Position numbers and translations under genes: made by a program
Shown here: piece after piece, positions 37,171 through 45,350 of the stretch
How the letters are laid out: each line of letters begins with the position of its first letter
How positions within the stretch are numbered: position 1 is the first letter of the stretch
Assembly: GCF_020099395.1 (NCBI RefSeq)
Contig: NZ_CP083590.1
Location: forward strand, 2,046,001 to 2,110,000
DNA length: 64,000 nucleotides
Origin: Streptomyces mobaraensis
Lineage (GTDB): Bacteria > Actinomycetota > Actinomycetes > Streptomycetales > Streptomycetaceae
Reading direction: 5' to 3'
Notes under the pieces: model-generated
Told to the model about the DNA's origin: nothing
Database searches by the model: none
The model's input: the letters and a program-made list of their open reading frames with translations, nothing else

Positions 37171-37188
37171 AACGGATTTCATCGCCGG
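37171..37188. promoter_or_regulatory. Candidate polyamine-regulon motif, copy 2
   Basis: AACGGATTTCATCGCCGG lies in the divergent region between the PuuC-like gene and the Lrp gene, 26 bp before the Lrp start. It matches 29931-29948 upstream of potA in 15 of 18 positions. A possible Lrp operator. Confidence 0.4.
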
Positions 37189-37213
37189 ACGCTTGTCATA
37201 CGGCGGACTCCTC

Positions 37214-37735
37214 ATGCACAGTGGCCGGGTGGCCACTCGTAAGACGGATTCAGCGGTTTCAGCGGTTTCCAGGGGCGCCCGCGGCGCGCCGCCCCTCGAC
37301 GCCGTCTCCCTGGCGATCATCGAACAGCTCCAGGAGGACGGCCGCCGGCCCTACGCCGCCATCGGCAAGGCCGTGGGACTGTCCGAGGCGGCCGTCCGGC
37401 AGCGCGTGCAGAAGCTGCTGGACCAGGGCGTGATGCAGATCGTCGCGGTCACCGACCCGCTCACCGTGGGCTTCCGCCGGCAGGCCATGATCGGGATCAA
37501 TGTCGAGGGGGACCTCGACCCGGTCGCCGACGCCCTCACCGCGATGGACGAGGTGGAGTACGTCGTGGTGACGGCCGGCTCCTTCGACCTGCTCATCGAG
37601 GTCGTCTGCGAGGACGACGACCACCTGCTGGACGTGATCAACAAACGCGTCCGCGTCCTGCCCGGAGTGCGCTCCACCGAGAGCTTCGTCTACCTCAAGC
37701 TCCGCAAACAGACCTATACATGGGGAACCCGATAG
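37214..37735 (+). CDS. Lrp/AsnC family transcriptional regulator
   Basis: A protein of 173 residues with the AsnC-type N-terminal helix-turn-helix (LDAVSLAIIEQLQEDGRRPY, AIGKAVGLSEAAVRQRVQKL) and the C-terminal RAM/Lrp ligand domain (VEYVVVTAGSFDLLIEVVCED, STESFVYLKL). It diverges from the PuuC-like dehydrogenase and overlaps the next aminotransferase by 16 bp, so it very probably controls both in response to an amino acid or amine. The start is uncertain: ATG 37214 is used, GTG 37229 is an alternative, and no clear ribosome site precedes either, so a leaderless transcript is possible. Confidence 0.92.
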   Translation: MHSGRVATRKTDSAVSAVSRGARGAPPLDAVSLAIIEQLQEDGRRPYAAIGKAVGLSEAAVRQRVQKLLDQGVMQIVAVTDPLTVGFRRQAMIGINVEGDLDPVADALTAMDEVEYVVVTAGSFDLLIEVVCEDDDHLLDVINKRVRVLPGVRSTESFVYLKLRKQTYTWGTR

Positions 37736-39102
37736 CCGTGAGCAGCAAGGACCTCTCCCAGACGGCGTACGACCACCTGTGGATGCACTTCACCCGCATG
37801 TCGTCGTACGAGAACGCCCCCGTGCCGACGATCGTGCGCGGCGAGGGCACGTACATCTACGACGACAAGGGCAAGCGCTACCTCGACGGCCTGGCCGGAC
37901 TCTTCGTCGTCCAGGCGGGCCACGGCCGCGCCGAACTGGCCGAGGCCGCCGCCAAGCAGGCGCAGGAGCTGGCCTTCTTCCCGGTGTGGAGCTACGCCCA
38001 CCCCAAGGCGATCGAACTGGCCGAGCGGCTGGCCCACTACGCGCCCGGCGACCTCAACAAGGTCTTCTTCACCACGGGCGGCGGCGAGGCCGTAGAGACG
38101 GCGTGGAAGCTGGCGAAGCAGTACCACAAGCTCACCGGCAACCCCGGCAAGTACAAGGTGATATCCCGCGCGGTGGCGTATCACGGCACCCCGCAGGGCG
38201 CGCTGGCCATCACCGGACTCCCGGCTCTCAAGGCCCCCTTCGAACCCCTGGTCCCCGGCGCCCACAAGGTGCCCAACACCAACTTCTACCGCGCGCCGAT
38301 CCACGGCGACGACCCCGAGGCGTTCGGCCGCTGGGCCGCCGACCAGATCGAGCAGCAGATCCTCTTCGAGGGCCCCGACACCGTCGCCGCCGTCTTCCTC
38401 GAGCCGGTCCAGAACGCCGGCGGCTGCTTCCCGCCGCCGCCCGGCTACTTCGCGCGGGTGCGCGAGATCTGCGACCGGTACGGCGTCCTGCTCGTCTCCG
38501 ACGAGGTCATCTGCGCGTTCGGCCGGCTCGGGACGATGTTCGCCTGCGACAAGTTCGGCTACGTCCCGGACATCATCACCTGCGCCAAGGGCATGACCTC
38601 GGGCTACTCCCCCATCGGCGCGGCCGTGGTCTCCGACCGGATCGCCGAGCCGTTCTTCAAGGGGAAGAACACCTTCCTGCACGGCTACACCTTCGGCGGC
38701 CACCCGGTCTCGGCCGCCGTCGCGCTGGCCAACCTCGACCTGTTCGAACGCGAGGGCCTCAACCGGCACGTGCTGGACCACGAGGCGGCCTTCCGCGCCA
38801 CCCTGGAGAGGCTGCGCGACCTGCCGATCGTCGGCGACGTGCGCGGCGACGGCTTCTTCTACGGCATCGAGCTGGTGAAGGACCAGGCCACCAAGGAGTC
38901 GTTCACGCCCGAGGAGTGCGAGCGGCTGCTCTACGGCTTCGTGTCCAAGCGGCTGTTCGAGGACGGCCTCTACTGCCGGGCCGACGACCGCGGCGACCCG
39001 GTCGTCCAGCTCGCCCCGCCGCTCATCGCCGACCAGGGCACGTTCGACGAGATCGAGCAGATCCTCCGCGGCGTCCTCACCGAGGCGTGGGCGCGGATCT
39101 GA
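37720..39102 (+). CDS. Class III aminotransferase, polyamine (putrescine-pyruvate) type
   Basis: A 460-residue PLP enzyme. Motifs: VFFTTGGGEAVETAWKLAK, RAVAYHGTPQGALAITG, AVFLEPVQNAGGCF, VSDEVICAFGRLG and the PLP lysine Lys290 in TCAKGMTSGYSPIG. The sequence is of the SpuC/omega-aminotransferase kind, acting on putrescine, cadaverine or related amines with pyruvate as acceptor. ATG 37720 lies within the end of the Lrp gene (16-bp overlap), which argues for translational coupling. With the PuuC-like dehydrogenase on the other side of the regulator, it fits a transaminase route for polyamine degradation. A strong hairpin follows the stop. Confidence 0.92.
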   Translation: MGNPIAVSSKDLSQTAYDHLWMHFTRMSSYENAPVPTIVRGEGTYIYDDKGKRYLDGLAGLFVVQAGHGRAELAEAAAKQAQELAFFPVWSYAHPKAIELAERLAHYAPGDLNKVFFTTGGGEAVETAWKLAKQYHKLTGNPGKYKVISRAVAYHGTPQGALAITGLPALKAPFEPLVPGAHKVPNTNFYRAPIHGDDPEAFGRWAADQIEQQILFEGPDTVAAVFLEPVQNAGGCFPPPPGYFARVREICDRYGVLLVSDEVICAFGRLGTMFACDKFGYVPDIITCAKGMTSGYSPIGAAVVSDRIAEPFFKGKNTFLHGYTFGGHPVSAAVALANLDLFEREGLNRHVLDHEAAFRATLERLRDLPIVGDVRGDGFFYGIELVKDQATKESFTPEECERLLYGFVSKRLFEDGLYCRADDRGDPVVQLAPPLIADQGTFDEIEQILRGVLTEAWARI

Positions 39103-39116
39103 CGACCTGACGGGCC

Positions 39117-39166
39117 CGGCGGGGGTCCGCGCGCGCCACGTCGGCGGTGCGCGCGGGCCCCCGCCG
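39117..39166 (+). terminator. Terminator downstream of the polyamine aminotransferase
   Basis: A long GC stem pairs CGGCGGGGG..CGCGCGC with GCGCGCG..CCCCCGCCG (39117-39166) with a small internal mismatch, 15 nt after the stop at 39102. Confidence 0.75.
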
Positions 39167-39401
39167 CGCACTTCCTGCCCCTTTCCGCCCCTTGAGGCCG
39201 TTTCCGCCCCCGCACACCCTCTTCGCACCCTCGCGCCATGAGCCCGATGGGAGGAAAGTGGGCCACTCCTGGACCACTCCCGCGCCGAGCCTGGACCGGG
39301 GCTAGGATCCCCGTTCCGTACGGTGCCAGTGACCCAATGGCCCCCGGTTCGTTCACCCGGACAGGGGAACGGACCCTCCAGCGACCCGAGGTGTGCTCGA
39401 A

Positions 39402-40139
39402 ATGGTGGCCCCGCCGGACAACGACGTGCTCTGGGCACGCGGCCTGCACTACTCCTACAACGGTTCCCCCGCCCTCGCAGGCGTGTCCATCGGCATCCGC
39501 GAGGGCGAGGTCCTCGCGGTCACCGGGCCGCGCGGCGCGGGGAAGACCACCCTCCTCAAGTGCCTCTCCGGCCAGCTCGTACCCGCCTCCGGCGAGGTCT
39601 GGTTCAACAGCGCGCCGGTGCACACCCTCCCCCGCGCGGAGCGCGAACGCCTGCGGCGCGAGCGGTTCGGCTGGATCGACAGCACCCCGCACCTGGTGCC
39701 CGAGCTGACCGGCTGGGAGAACGCCGCCCTCCCCCTGCTGGCCCGGGGCACCGGCCACCGCACCGCCAAACAGGCCGCCGCCGAGTGGCTGGAACGCCTC
39801 GACGTGGGCGACTGCGCCCGCAAGCGGCCCGCCGCGCTCTCCCGCGCCCAGTGCCAGCGGATCGCCGTCGCCCGCGCCCTGGCCTGCGAGCCCACCGTCG
39901 TCTTCGCCGACGACCCCACCGCGCCGCTGCACAGCACCGACCGGGCCCAGGTCCTGCGCACCCTCACCACCGCGGCCCGCTCGCACCACATCACCGTCGT
40001 CCTCGCGACGCCGGACGACGAGGGCGCCGCGCTCGCCGACCGGGCGGTCGGCCTCGCCGACGGCCGCCGGGGTGGCGGCATCCCCGCACCGGACGCGCCC
40101 GACGGGGAGGGCAGGGCCGCGTGCTCAGTCTCCGCCTGA
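39402..40139 (+). CDS. ABC transporter ATP-binding protein with degenerate signature
   Basis: A protein of 245 residues with an ABC ATPase fold. Walker A is TGPRGAGKTT (about residues 41-50). The signature that is usually LSGGQ reads LSRAQCQRIAVARAL. Walker B reads VVFADDPTAPL, with Asp in place of the catalytic Glu. The H-loop position is unclear (VVLATPDDEG). It therefore probably binds ATP but hydrolyses it poorly. It overlaps the next gene by 19 bp, a large membrane protein, and the two likely form one transporter or efflux-like complex. Start ATG 39402 with GAGG 11 nt upstream; GTG 39393 is less likely. Confidence 0.85.
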   Translation: MVAPPDNDVLWARGLHYSYNGSPALAGVSIGIREGEVLAVTGPRGAGKTTLLKCLSGQLVPASGEVWFNSAPVHTLPRAERERLRRERFGWIDSTPHLVPELTGWENAALPLLARGTGHRTAKQAAAEWLERLDVGDCARKRPAALSRAQCQRIAVARALACEPTVVFADDPTAPLHSTDRAQVLRTLTTAARSHHITVVLATPDDEGAALADRAVGLADGRRGGGIPAPDAPDGEGRAACSVSA

Positions 40140-41344
40140 CCCGGGGCGCGCACCCGCTCGTCCTGCTGCGGCGCGTGCTGGTCGCCGCCGCCGCGGCGGG
40201 CGCCGCCTTCCTGCTGCTCTGCGCCCTCGGGTACGCCGTCGCGCATCCGAAGCGGCCGGAGGAGGGGGTCGTGCGGCTGCTGTGGTGCGCGGTCCCCTGC
40301 GCGGCGGTCGTGCACTTCGCCCTGGCGGTGGCCCGGACGGACCCCGCCACCCGGCCCCGGGACGGGCTCGACGCGATCGGCCTCGGGCCGGTCCGGCTCG
40401 CCCTGCTGGCAGCCGCCTCCACGGCCCTCACCTGCGGCCTCGGCAGCGGCGCGGCCCTGCTCGCCTATCTCGAACTGCGGGGCGACCTCGGCGGCACCCC
40501 GCTGAGCGGTACGGCGAACCGGCTGCTGGACGGCGGCCACGCCCTGCCGTGGGCCGCCACCGTGACCCTGCTCGCCCTGCTGCCCGCCGTGAGCGCCGGC
40601 GTGTGCGCCCTCGTTCTGCGCCCGCGCGAGGAACAGCGCAAGCGCCCGGGCCCGGCGCACGCCCGGCCGCAGCCGGACGACACCTCGGCGCCGCGGCGCG
40701 GCGCGTCCCCCCGGCCCTCGTACGCCGGGCTCCCGTGGGGCATCACCGTCATCGCGACCGGCCTGGCGCTGGTGGCGTACGTGGGCCACGCGCCCGCGCC
40801 GGAGCCGGGCCGGCTGCTCGCCCTCCCCGGGCAGGACGGCGGGGCCTCCCCCGGTCTCCTCGGCGGCTGGCTGCTCACCGTGTTCGGCCTGGTCCTGGCG
40901 GGCCCGGGGCTGACGCACTGGTGCGGTGCCGCGCTCGCGGCCGGGCGGCCCGGCCCGGTGCGGATGCTGGCCGGGCGCATGCTCCAGGACGCGGCGACGC
41001 GGCTGGGCCGGCCGCTGGGCGTCCTGTGCGCGGTCGCCGCCGGCGCGCTGGCCGCCGCCGAGCTCTACGGGGTGGCCTGGGAGGACGCGGGCCCCCGGCC
41101 GTTCGGCCCGCTCACGGGGCTGGGCGCGGCCGTGGTCATGGCCTGCGCGACCGCCACGGCGATCACGGCGGCGCTGGACGCGCGGCAGGTGCGGTCCGAG
41201 ACGACGGCTGCCCTGCTGCGGCTGGGCTTGCCGGGCTCTTTGCTGCGCGGTGCCGCTGCTGTACGGACGGCTGCGCTGGTCGTCGTGCTGGCTCCACTGA
41301 CGTGGGTGGTCGCGGAGTTGGCGGCGTTGCCGCTGACGCGGTGA
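40121..41344 (+). CDS. ABC transporter membrane protein, partner of the preceding ATPase
   Basis: A 407-residue membrane protein from GTG 40121. About eight hydrophobic segments are visible (for example VLVAAAAAGAAFLLLCALGY, ALLAAASTALTCGLGSGAAL, ATVTLLALLPAVSAGVCAL, GLLGGWLLTVFGLVLAGPGL). A charged loop rich in Arg/Pro lies near the middle (RPREEQRKRPGPAHARPQ). It lacks the FtsX and MacB extracellular domain, so it seems to be a stand-alone permease half. Substrate unknown. Its 3' end runs into the palindromic repeat at 41348. Confidence 0.8.
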   Translation: MLSLRLTRGAHPLVLLRRVLVAAAAAGAAFLLLCALGYAVAHPKRPEEGVVRLLWCAVPCAAVVHFALAVARTDPATRPRDGLDAIGLGPVRLALLAAASTALTCGLGSGAALLAYLELRGDLGGTPLSGTANRLLDGGHALPWAATVTLLALLPAVSAGVCALVLRPREEQRKRPGPAHARPQPDDTSAPRRGASPRPSYAGLPWGITVIATGLALVAYVGHAPAPEPGRLLALPGQDGGASPGLLGGWLLTVFGLVLAGPGLTHWCGAALAAGRPGPVRMLAGRMLQDAATRLGRPLGVLCAVAAGALAAAELYGVAWEDAGPRPFGPLTGLGAAVVMACATATAITAALDARQVRSETTAALLRLGLPGSLLRGAAAVRTAALVVVLAPLTWVVAELAALPLTR

Positions 41345-41347
41345 GGA

Positions 41348-41559
41348 TGCCCCGGACCCGCCCCTTCGCCGCTTCCTGGGGCTGCGCCCCAGACCCCCTT
41401 TTCGCGGCTCCGCCGCTCGTCCTCAAACGCCGGACGGGCTGACAAGTCAGCCCGTCCGGCGTTTGAGGACAGCGCCCGCAGGGCGCTTCGGGGGGCGGGG
41501 GCCTGCCCCCGCAAGAAACGGTGAATGGGGGTGCCCCCTCTGGGGGAGGGACCGAGGCA
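41348..41559. repeat. Palindromic 3'-end element, copy B
   Basis: The most complete core of the three: perfect 25-bp arms (41419-41443 and 41446-41470) with a 2-nt AA loop. The outer arms pair TTCGCCGCTTCC with AAGAAACGGTGAA. It lies exactly between the convergent stops at 41344 and 41563, filling the gap, which suits a bidirectional terminator. The right arm (from GAAACGG near 41516) is almost identical to that of copy C. Confidence 0.9.
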
Positions 41560-41562
41560 CTC

Positions 41563-42489
41563 CTACACGCGCTGCACGGGCTCCGTCGCCTCGTCCACAG
41601 CGGGGGTCGCCGCCCCGTGACTGTCGGGTTCACCGAACCACGCGACCGCAACCGCCCCCGCGACGGCGAGGATGAATCCGAGGACCGCCACCCAGGCGAA
41701 CCCCTCCCGAGAAGCGTCCCCAAGCAGCAGCACGCCGATGATGCCCGGCAGAATCGTCTCACCCACGACCAGAGCCGCCGTCGCACCGTTGACGGAACCG
41801 ATCTGCAGGGCCACCGTGTGCAGGTACATGCCCACGCCACCGGAGATCAGGATCGCGTAGAGAGCCGGGTCGGCGAGGAGGGTGGGCAGGTGGAACGGGT
41901 CGATCCCGTCGAGGATGCGCACCCCGACCCCGATGGCACCGAAGCCCAGTCCGGACAGCAGACCGGCGAGGATCGCGGCCCGGGACCCCATCAGACGCAC
42001 CGCCACCGTGCCACCGGCCATCAGCACCACGGAGATGATCAGCAGCCACCAGTGCGTAGACCGGGCGGTCTCCCCGCTGCCCTCGTGCCCGGCGGCCGTC
42101 GCGAGCAGCACCAAGGCGGCGCAGACGACGGCGATGGACGCCCACTCGGGGCGCTTGAGCCGTATGCCGAGCAGCTTGATGCTGAGCAGGGCGGTGACGA
42201 TCAGGTTGGCGCTGATGACCGTCTGGGAGAGGAAGAGGGGCAGCAGCCGGGCCGCGAGGGCGCCGAGGCCGAAGCCGAGGAAGTCCAGGACGGTACCGAC
42301 CATGAACTCCCAGGTCACGGCGGCCTTGGCGGTGGAGGACAGGCTGGGTCCGCCGTGCTGGGTCACGCCCGTGTCGGGGGACGAGGCCGCCTCCCGGAGG
42401 GCGGATTTCCGCGATCCGACGGCTTGCAGGACCGAACCCGTGCCGTAGCACGCCGAGGCCGCGACAGCCGTCACCAGGCCGATGATCAC
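41563..42489 (-). CDS. DMT-superfamily (EamA-like) membrane transporter
   Basis: An integral membrane protein of 308 residues with about ten hydrophobic segments. It starts VIIGLVTAVAASACYGTGSVLQAVG and contains LFLSQTVISANLIVTALLSI, with repeated halves in which residues around 125-300 repeat the first half, as in drug/metabolite transporters. The C-terminal helix GFILAVAGAVAVAWFG is followed by a short polar tail. Substrate unknown. I take GTG 42489 as start (GGAG 6 nt upstream); the codon before it is a TTG that could also serve. The 3' end abuts repeat copy B. Confidence 0.82.
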   Translation of the reverse strand: MIIGLVTAVAASACYGTGSVLQAVGSRKSALREAASSPDTGVTQHGGPSLSSTAKAAVTWEFMVGTVLDFLGFGLGALAARLLPLFLSQTVISANLIVTALLSIKLLGIRLKRPEWASIAVVCAALVLLATAAGHEGSGETARSTHWWLLIISVVLMAGGTVAVRLMGSRAAILAGLLSGLGFGAIGVGVRILDGIDPFHLPTLLADPALYAILISGGVGMYLHTVALQIGSVNGATAALVVGETILPGIIGVLLLGDASREGFAWVAVLGFILAVAGAVAVAWFGEPDSHGAATPAVDEATEPVQRV

Positions 42490-42559
42490 CAATTGCTCCG
42501 TTCGCCAATGAACCGCCTGCTCCTGAACCAGACGTTCAACGCGGCGCCGAAGTTGCCTA

Positions 42560-42581
42560 GGGTCAAGAAAAGGTCAAGAAA
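42560..42581. repeat. Direct repeat GGTCAAGAAAA x2
   Basis: Two adjacent 11-bp copies of GGTCAAGAAAA lie between the DMT and thiQ genes. Read on the minus strand they follow a weak stem (AAGG..CCTT) with T-runs, so they may act as the thiQ terminator. Confidence 0.4.
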
Positions 42582-42608
42582 AAGGAGGGCGCCTTCTCGC
42601 CGTATCGC

Positions 42609-43652
42609 TCAGCCGCCCAGCACTACCACGTGCTCGGCGTCGAACGCGACCCCTGCCCGTGCTCCCACCTCCGGCGCGTGCGCCAGCGCGCACGCCGCCT
42701 GGAGCGCCGGACCCCGCTCCGGACGGAGCGAGAGCAGCACGTGGTCGCCCCGGAAGGTCCGGGCGGTGACCTCGCACGGCAGTCCGTCCGCCACCAGCCG
42801 GACGCCACCCGGCCGTACCAGGAGCGAGCAGGGGCCCTCCGGGGAACCGGCCGGGACGGGCACCTTGCCCCACGGGGTGTCGGCCCGGTCGCCGGTGACG
42901 GTCGCGGGGACGACGTTGTCGAAGCCGAGGAAGCGGGCCACGAACTCGGAGGCGGGCCGCCGCCAGACGTCCAGGGGCGTGCCCTGCTGGGCGATCCGGC
43001 CGTCCCGCATCACCACCACCCGGTCGGCGAGCGCGAACGCCTCGCCCTGGTCGTGGGTGACCGCCAGCACGGTCGTGCCGAGCCGTCCGAAGAGCTGCCG
43101 CAGCTCGGTCACCAGCCGCTCGCGCAGGCTCCGGTCCAGCTGCCCGAGGGGCTCGTCGAGCATCAGCAGCCGGGGGCTCGGGGCGAGCGCCCGGGCCAGC
43201 GCGACGCGCTGCTGCTCGCCGCCGGACAGCGCCGCGACGGACCGCCGCCCGGCGCCCGGCAGGCCCACGAGATCGAGGAGTTCGGCGACCCGCCGCCGGG
43301 CCTCGTCGCGTCCGGCACCACGCGTGCGAAGCCCGAAGGCGACGTTCGCGGCCACGTCCCGCTGCGGGAAGAGCTGGTGGTCCTGGAACATCAGCCCCAC
43401 GCCCCGCCGGTGCACGGGCACCCCGCCGACGTCCTCGCCGGACAGGAACACCCGCCCGGCGTCGGCCCGCTGGAGCCCGGCGACCACCCGCAGCAGCGTG
43501 GACTTGCCGCTGCCGCTGGGGCCGAGGACGCAGACGACCTCGTGCTCGGCGACGTCGAGGCCGACGGCGTCCAGGACAGTCCGGTCGCCGAACCGGACGG
43601 TGACGCCCTCCAGACGCAGCATCGGAGCAGGCAGCATCGGAGCGGACGGCAT
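42609..43652 (-). CDS. thiQ: Thiamine ABC transporter ATP-binding protein
   Basis: A 347-residue ATPase: Walker A LGPSGSGKST (about residues 43-52), Q-loop MFQDHQLFPQRD, intact signature LSGGEQQRVALARAL, Walker B LLMLDEPLGQLD and VTHDQGEA. A C-terminal regulatory (TOBE-like) part follows (LLVRPGGVRLVADG). The start ATG 43652 shares a base with the thiP stop (TGATG). The TPP riboswitch upstream of thiB and the thiB-thiP-thiQ order identify the substrate as thiamine or a precursor. Long upstream open frame is only the thiP 3' end. Confidence 0.9.
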   Translation of the reverse strand: MPSAPMLPAPMLRLEGVTVRFGDRTVLDAVGLDVAEHEVVCVLGPSGSGKSTLLRVVAGLQRADAGRVFLSGEDVGGVPVHRRGVGLMFQDHQLFPQRDVAANVAFGLRTRGAGRDEARRRVAELLDLVGLPGAGRRSVAALSGGEQQRVALARALAPSPRLLMLDEPLGQLDRSLRERLVTELRQLFGRLGTTVLAVTHDQGEAFALADRVVVMRDGRIAQQGTPLDVWRRPASEFVARFLGFDNVVPATVTGDRADTPWGKVPVPAGSPEGPCSLLVRPGGVRLVADGLPCEVTARTFRGDHVLLSLRPERGPALQAACALAHAPEVGARAGVAFDAEHVVVLGG

Positions 43653-45330
43653 CAGAACTCCCCCGTGCGGTCGGTACGTACGCGTTCCAGCACCAGCAGC
43701 GCCACGGCGCACACCAGCATCAGGATCGTGCTCAGGGCCATCGCCTGCCCGTAGTTGAGCTCCCCGGGACGGCCCAGCAGCCGGGCCACGGCCACGGGGA
43801 GCGTGGGGTTGTCGGGGCGGGCGATGAAGACGGTGGCGCCGAACTCGCCCAGGGAGACGGCGAAGGCGAAGCCCGCCGCGACCGCCAGGGCCCGGCCGAC
43901 CATCGGCAGGTCCACTCCGCCAACCCGTGTCGGACGCGCCGAGCACGTCCTGATCGTGCCTCCGCAGCCGCGGATCGACTGCGTCGTGCACGTCAGCATC
44001 GTGCTTGCTCACTACGGCACTCCGTACTATCGCCTGGGCCATCGGTACCTGATCCTTCGTAGCTCCGCTGTCCTGCGGCGTTTCTCGTCCAGGCGATCAC
44101 AGTGCCGCGCCGTTTCGCGGTCACGTTTCGGAGGTGCTTCCAGCGGCAGCATCTCGTTTAGCGCAGTCGCGCCCGCTTTACTTTTAGCCGGCTCTTCTTC
44201 TTCGTCGCCGTGCGTCGCGGCGGCATTCACTTAGCCGTCTTCGACGACGACGGGCGATGACGGTGGCCGCGAGGCCGTACGCCGCGTGTTGCTCGCTCGC
44301 CTCCGCGACGACGCCGAGCAACGCCGTCGTCCCGCCCCGTAGGCGAGCGCGTGAAGGCGTGCCGTAGCCGTCTGGCCGTCGACGTCGCTAGCTCGAGTCA
44401 CCGCGCGAGCGGCTGCCGTAGCTGCGCGGCTCCCTGGGCTCAGCTTTCGGCTAGCAGCTTCTGGGCGCCGCCGCGAGTCGGCGCGGCGCGTCGTGCGGCG
44501 GCGCGTCCTCAGCCCAGTCGGACTCGCAGCTCGTTTCGCACGGTCCCGCGCTGTCACCAGCTCAGCGCGTCGGCGACGGCGGCGTCCTGCGCGTGATGAC
44601 GTACGGCCTTCCCCTACGTAGTACGAGCAGTACGGCGGTCTGCCGGTACATCTTACTCACCCCAGCTCGATCGTACCCTGTCGCTCGAAGTACGCCGCGC
44701 TCGATTCGTTCAGGTGTAAAGGTGAACTAGCAAATCCTCAGCGCCGCGCGGCGACGGCCGTCGCGTCAGTCAGGTGTTAGGCGCCGCCAGTCGTCGTACC
44801 GGCTGAAACTCTCCGAGCACCCGCGCGGCCTCCTCCTGCCGGGGGTCGAGCTGCGCCCAGAGCCCGCCGACGGTCCGGACGACCACGGCGTAGTTGAAGA
44901 AGACGTGGGCGAGCAGGATCGCCCAGACGGAGTTGTCGAGCCGGACGCCCCACAGTTCGTCGAGCAGTCCCCGCCGCCCGAGCAGCGCGAGGAAGGCGGA
45001 GCCGGCCACCACGGTGGGCAGCACGAACGGGACGGTGACGACCGCCCGCAGCAGCCCCTTGCCGGGGAAGTCGAAGCGCGCCATGGCGTACGCGCCGGGG
45101 AGCGCGAGCACCAGCGTGAGCGCCGTGGAGGCCGCCGCCTGCCAGGTGGTGAACCACAGGACGTGCCCGGTTGCCGGGTCGGTGAGCACCTCGCCGATGC
45201 GGCCGAACCGCCACCGTCCGTCCGCCTTCAATCCCCGCGTGACGATCGCGGCCACCGGGTAGGCGAAGAAGAGGCCGAAGAAGGCGAGCGGGACGGCCAT
45301 CAGGCCGAGGCGGACGCCCGTCCCCCGCAC
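43652..45330 (-). pseudogene. thiP: Thiamine ABC transporter permease, interrupted reading frame
   Basis: Both ends are clean and recognisable. The N-terminal third starts at GTG 45330 (GAAGGA 7 nt upstream, 21 bp after the thiB stop) and reads through six or so membrane segments to EEAARVLGE at about 44811. The C-terminal 88 codons (VDLPMVGRALAVAAGFAF to RTDRTGEF) run from about 43916 to 43652. The section between is full of frame breaks and stops in every minus-strand frame, yet keeps short fragments of permease code. The whole locus, 1,679 bp, is about the length I would expect of a fused two-domain ThiP, so nothing large seems to have been inserted. As given, no full protein can be made. 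Confidence 0.8.
43917..44811 (-). other. Scrambled block inside thiP
   Basis: About 895 bp with no coherent ORF, much more A/T than its surroundings (for example 24 A/T in the 60 bases 44701-44760) and many CTA/TAG/GTA triplets. Permease-like fragments persist: on the minus strand 44651-44631 reads YRQTAV, and near 44042 MAQAIV, DPRLR and VLGAS occur in the order expected of ThiP before the intact VDLPMVGR. It has no transposase, terminal inverted repeats or target duplication. The pattern suits uncorrected long-read sequence or dense indel decay. Confidence 0.7.
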
Positions 45331-45350
45331 TCCGCGGTCCTTCGGTGCGG

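Noticed and set aside
43917..44811. A foreign insertion or insertion sequence in thiP
   Set aside because: No transposase, terminal inverted repeats or target duplication; the locus is not enlarged beyond normal thiP length, and permease fragments persist inside.
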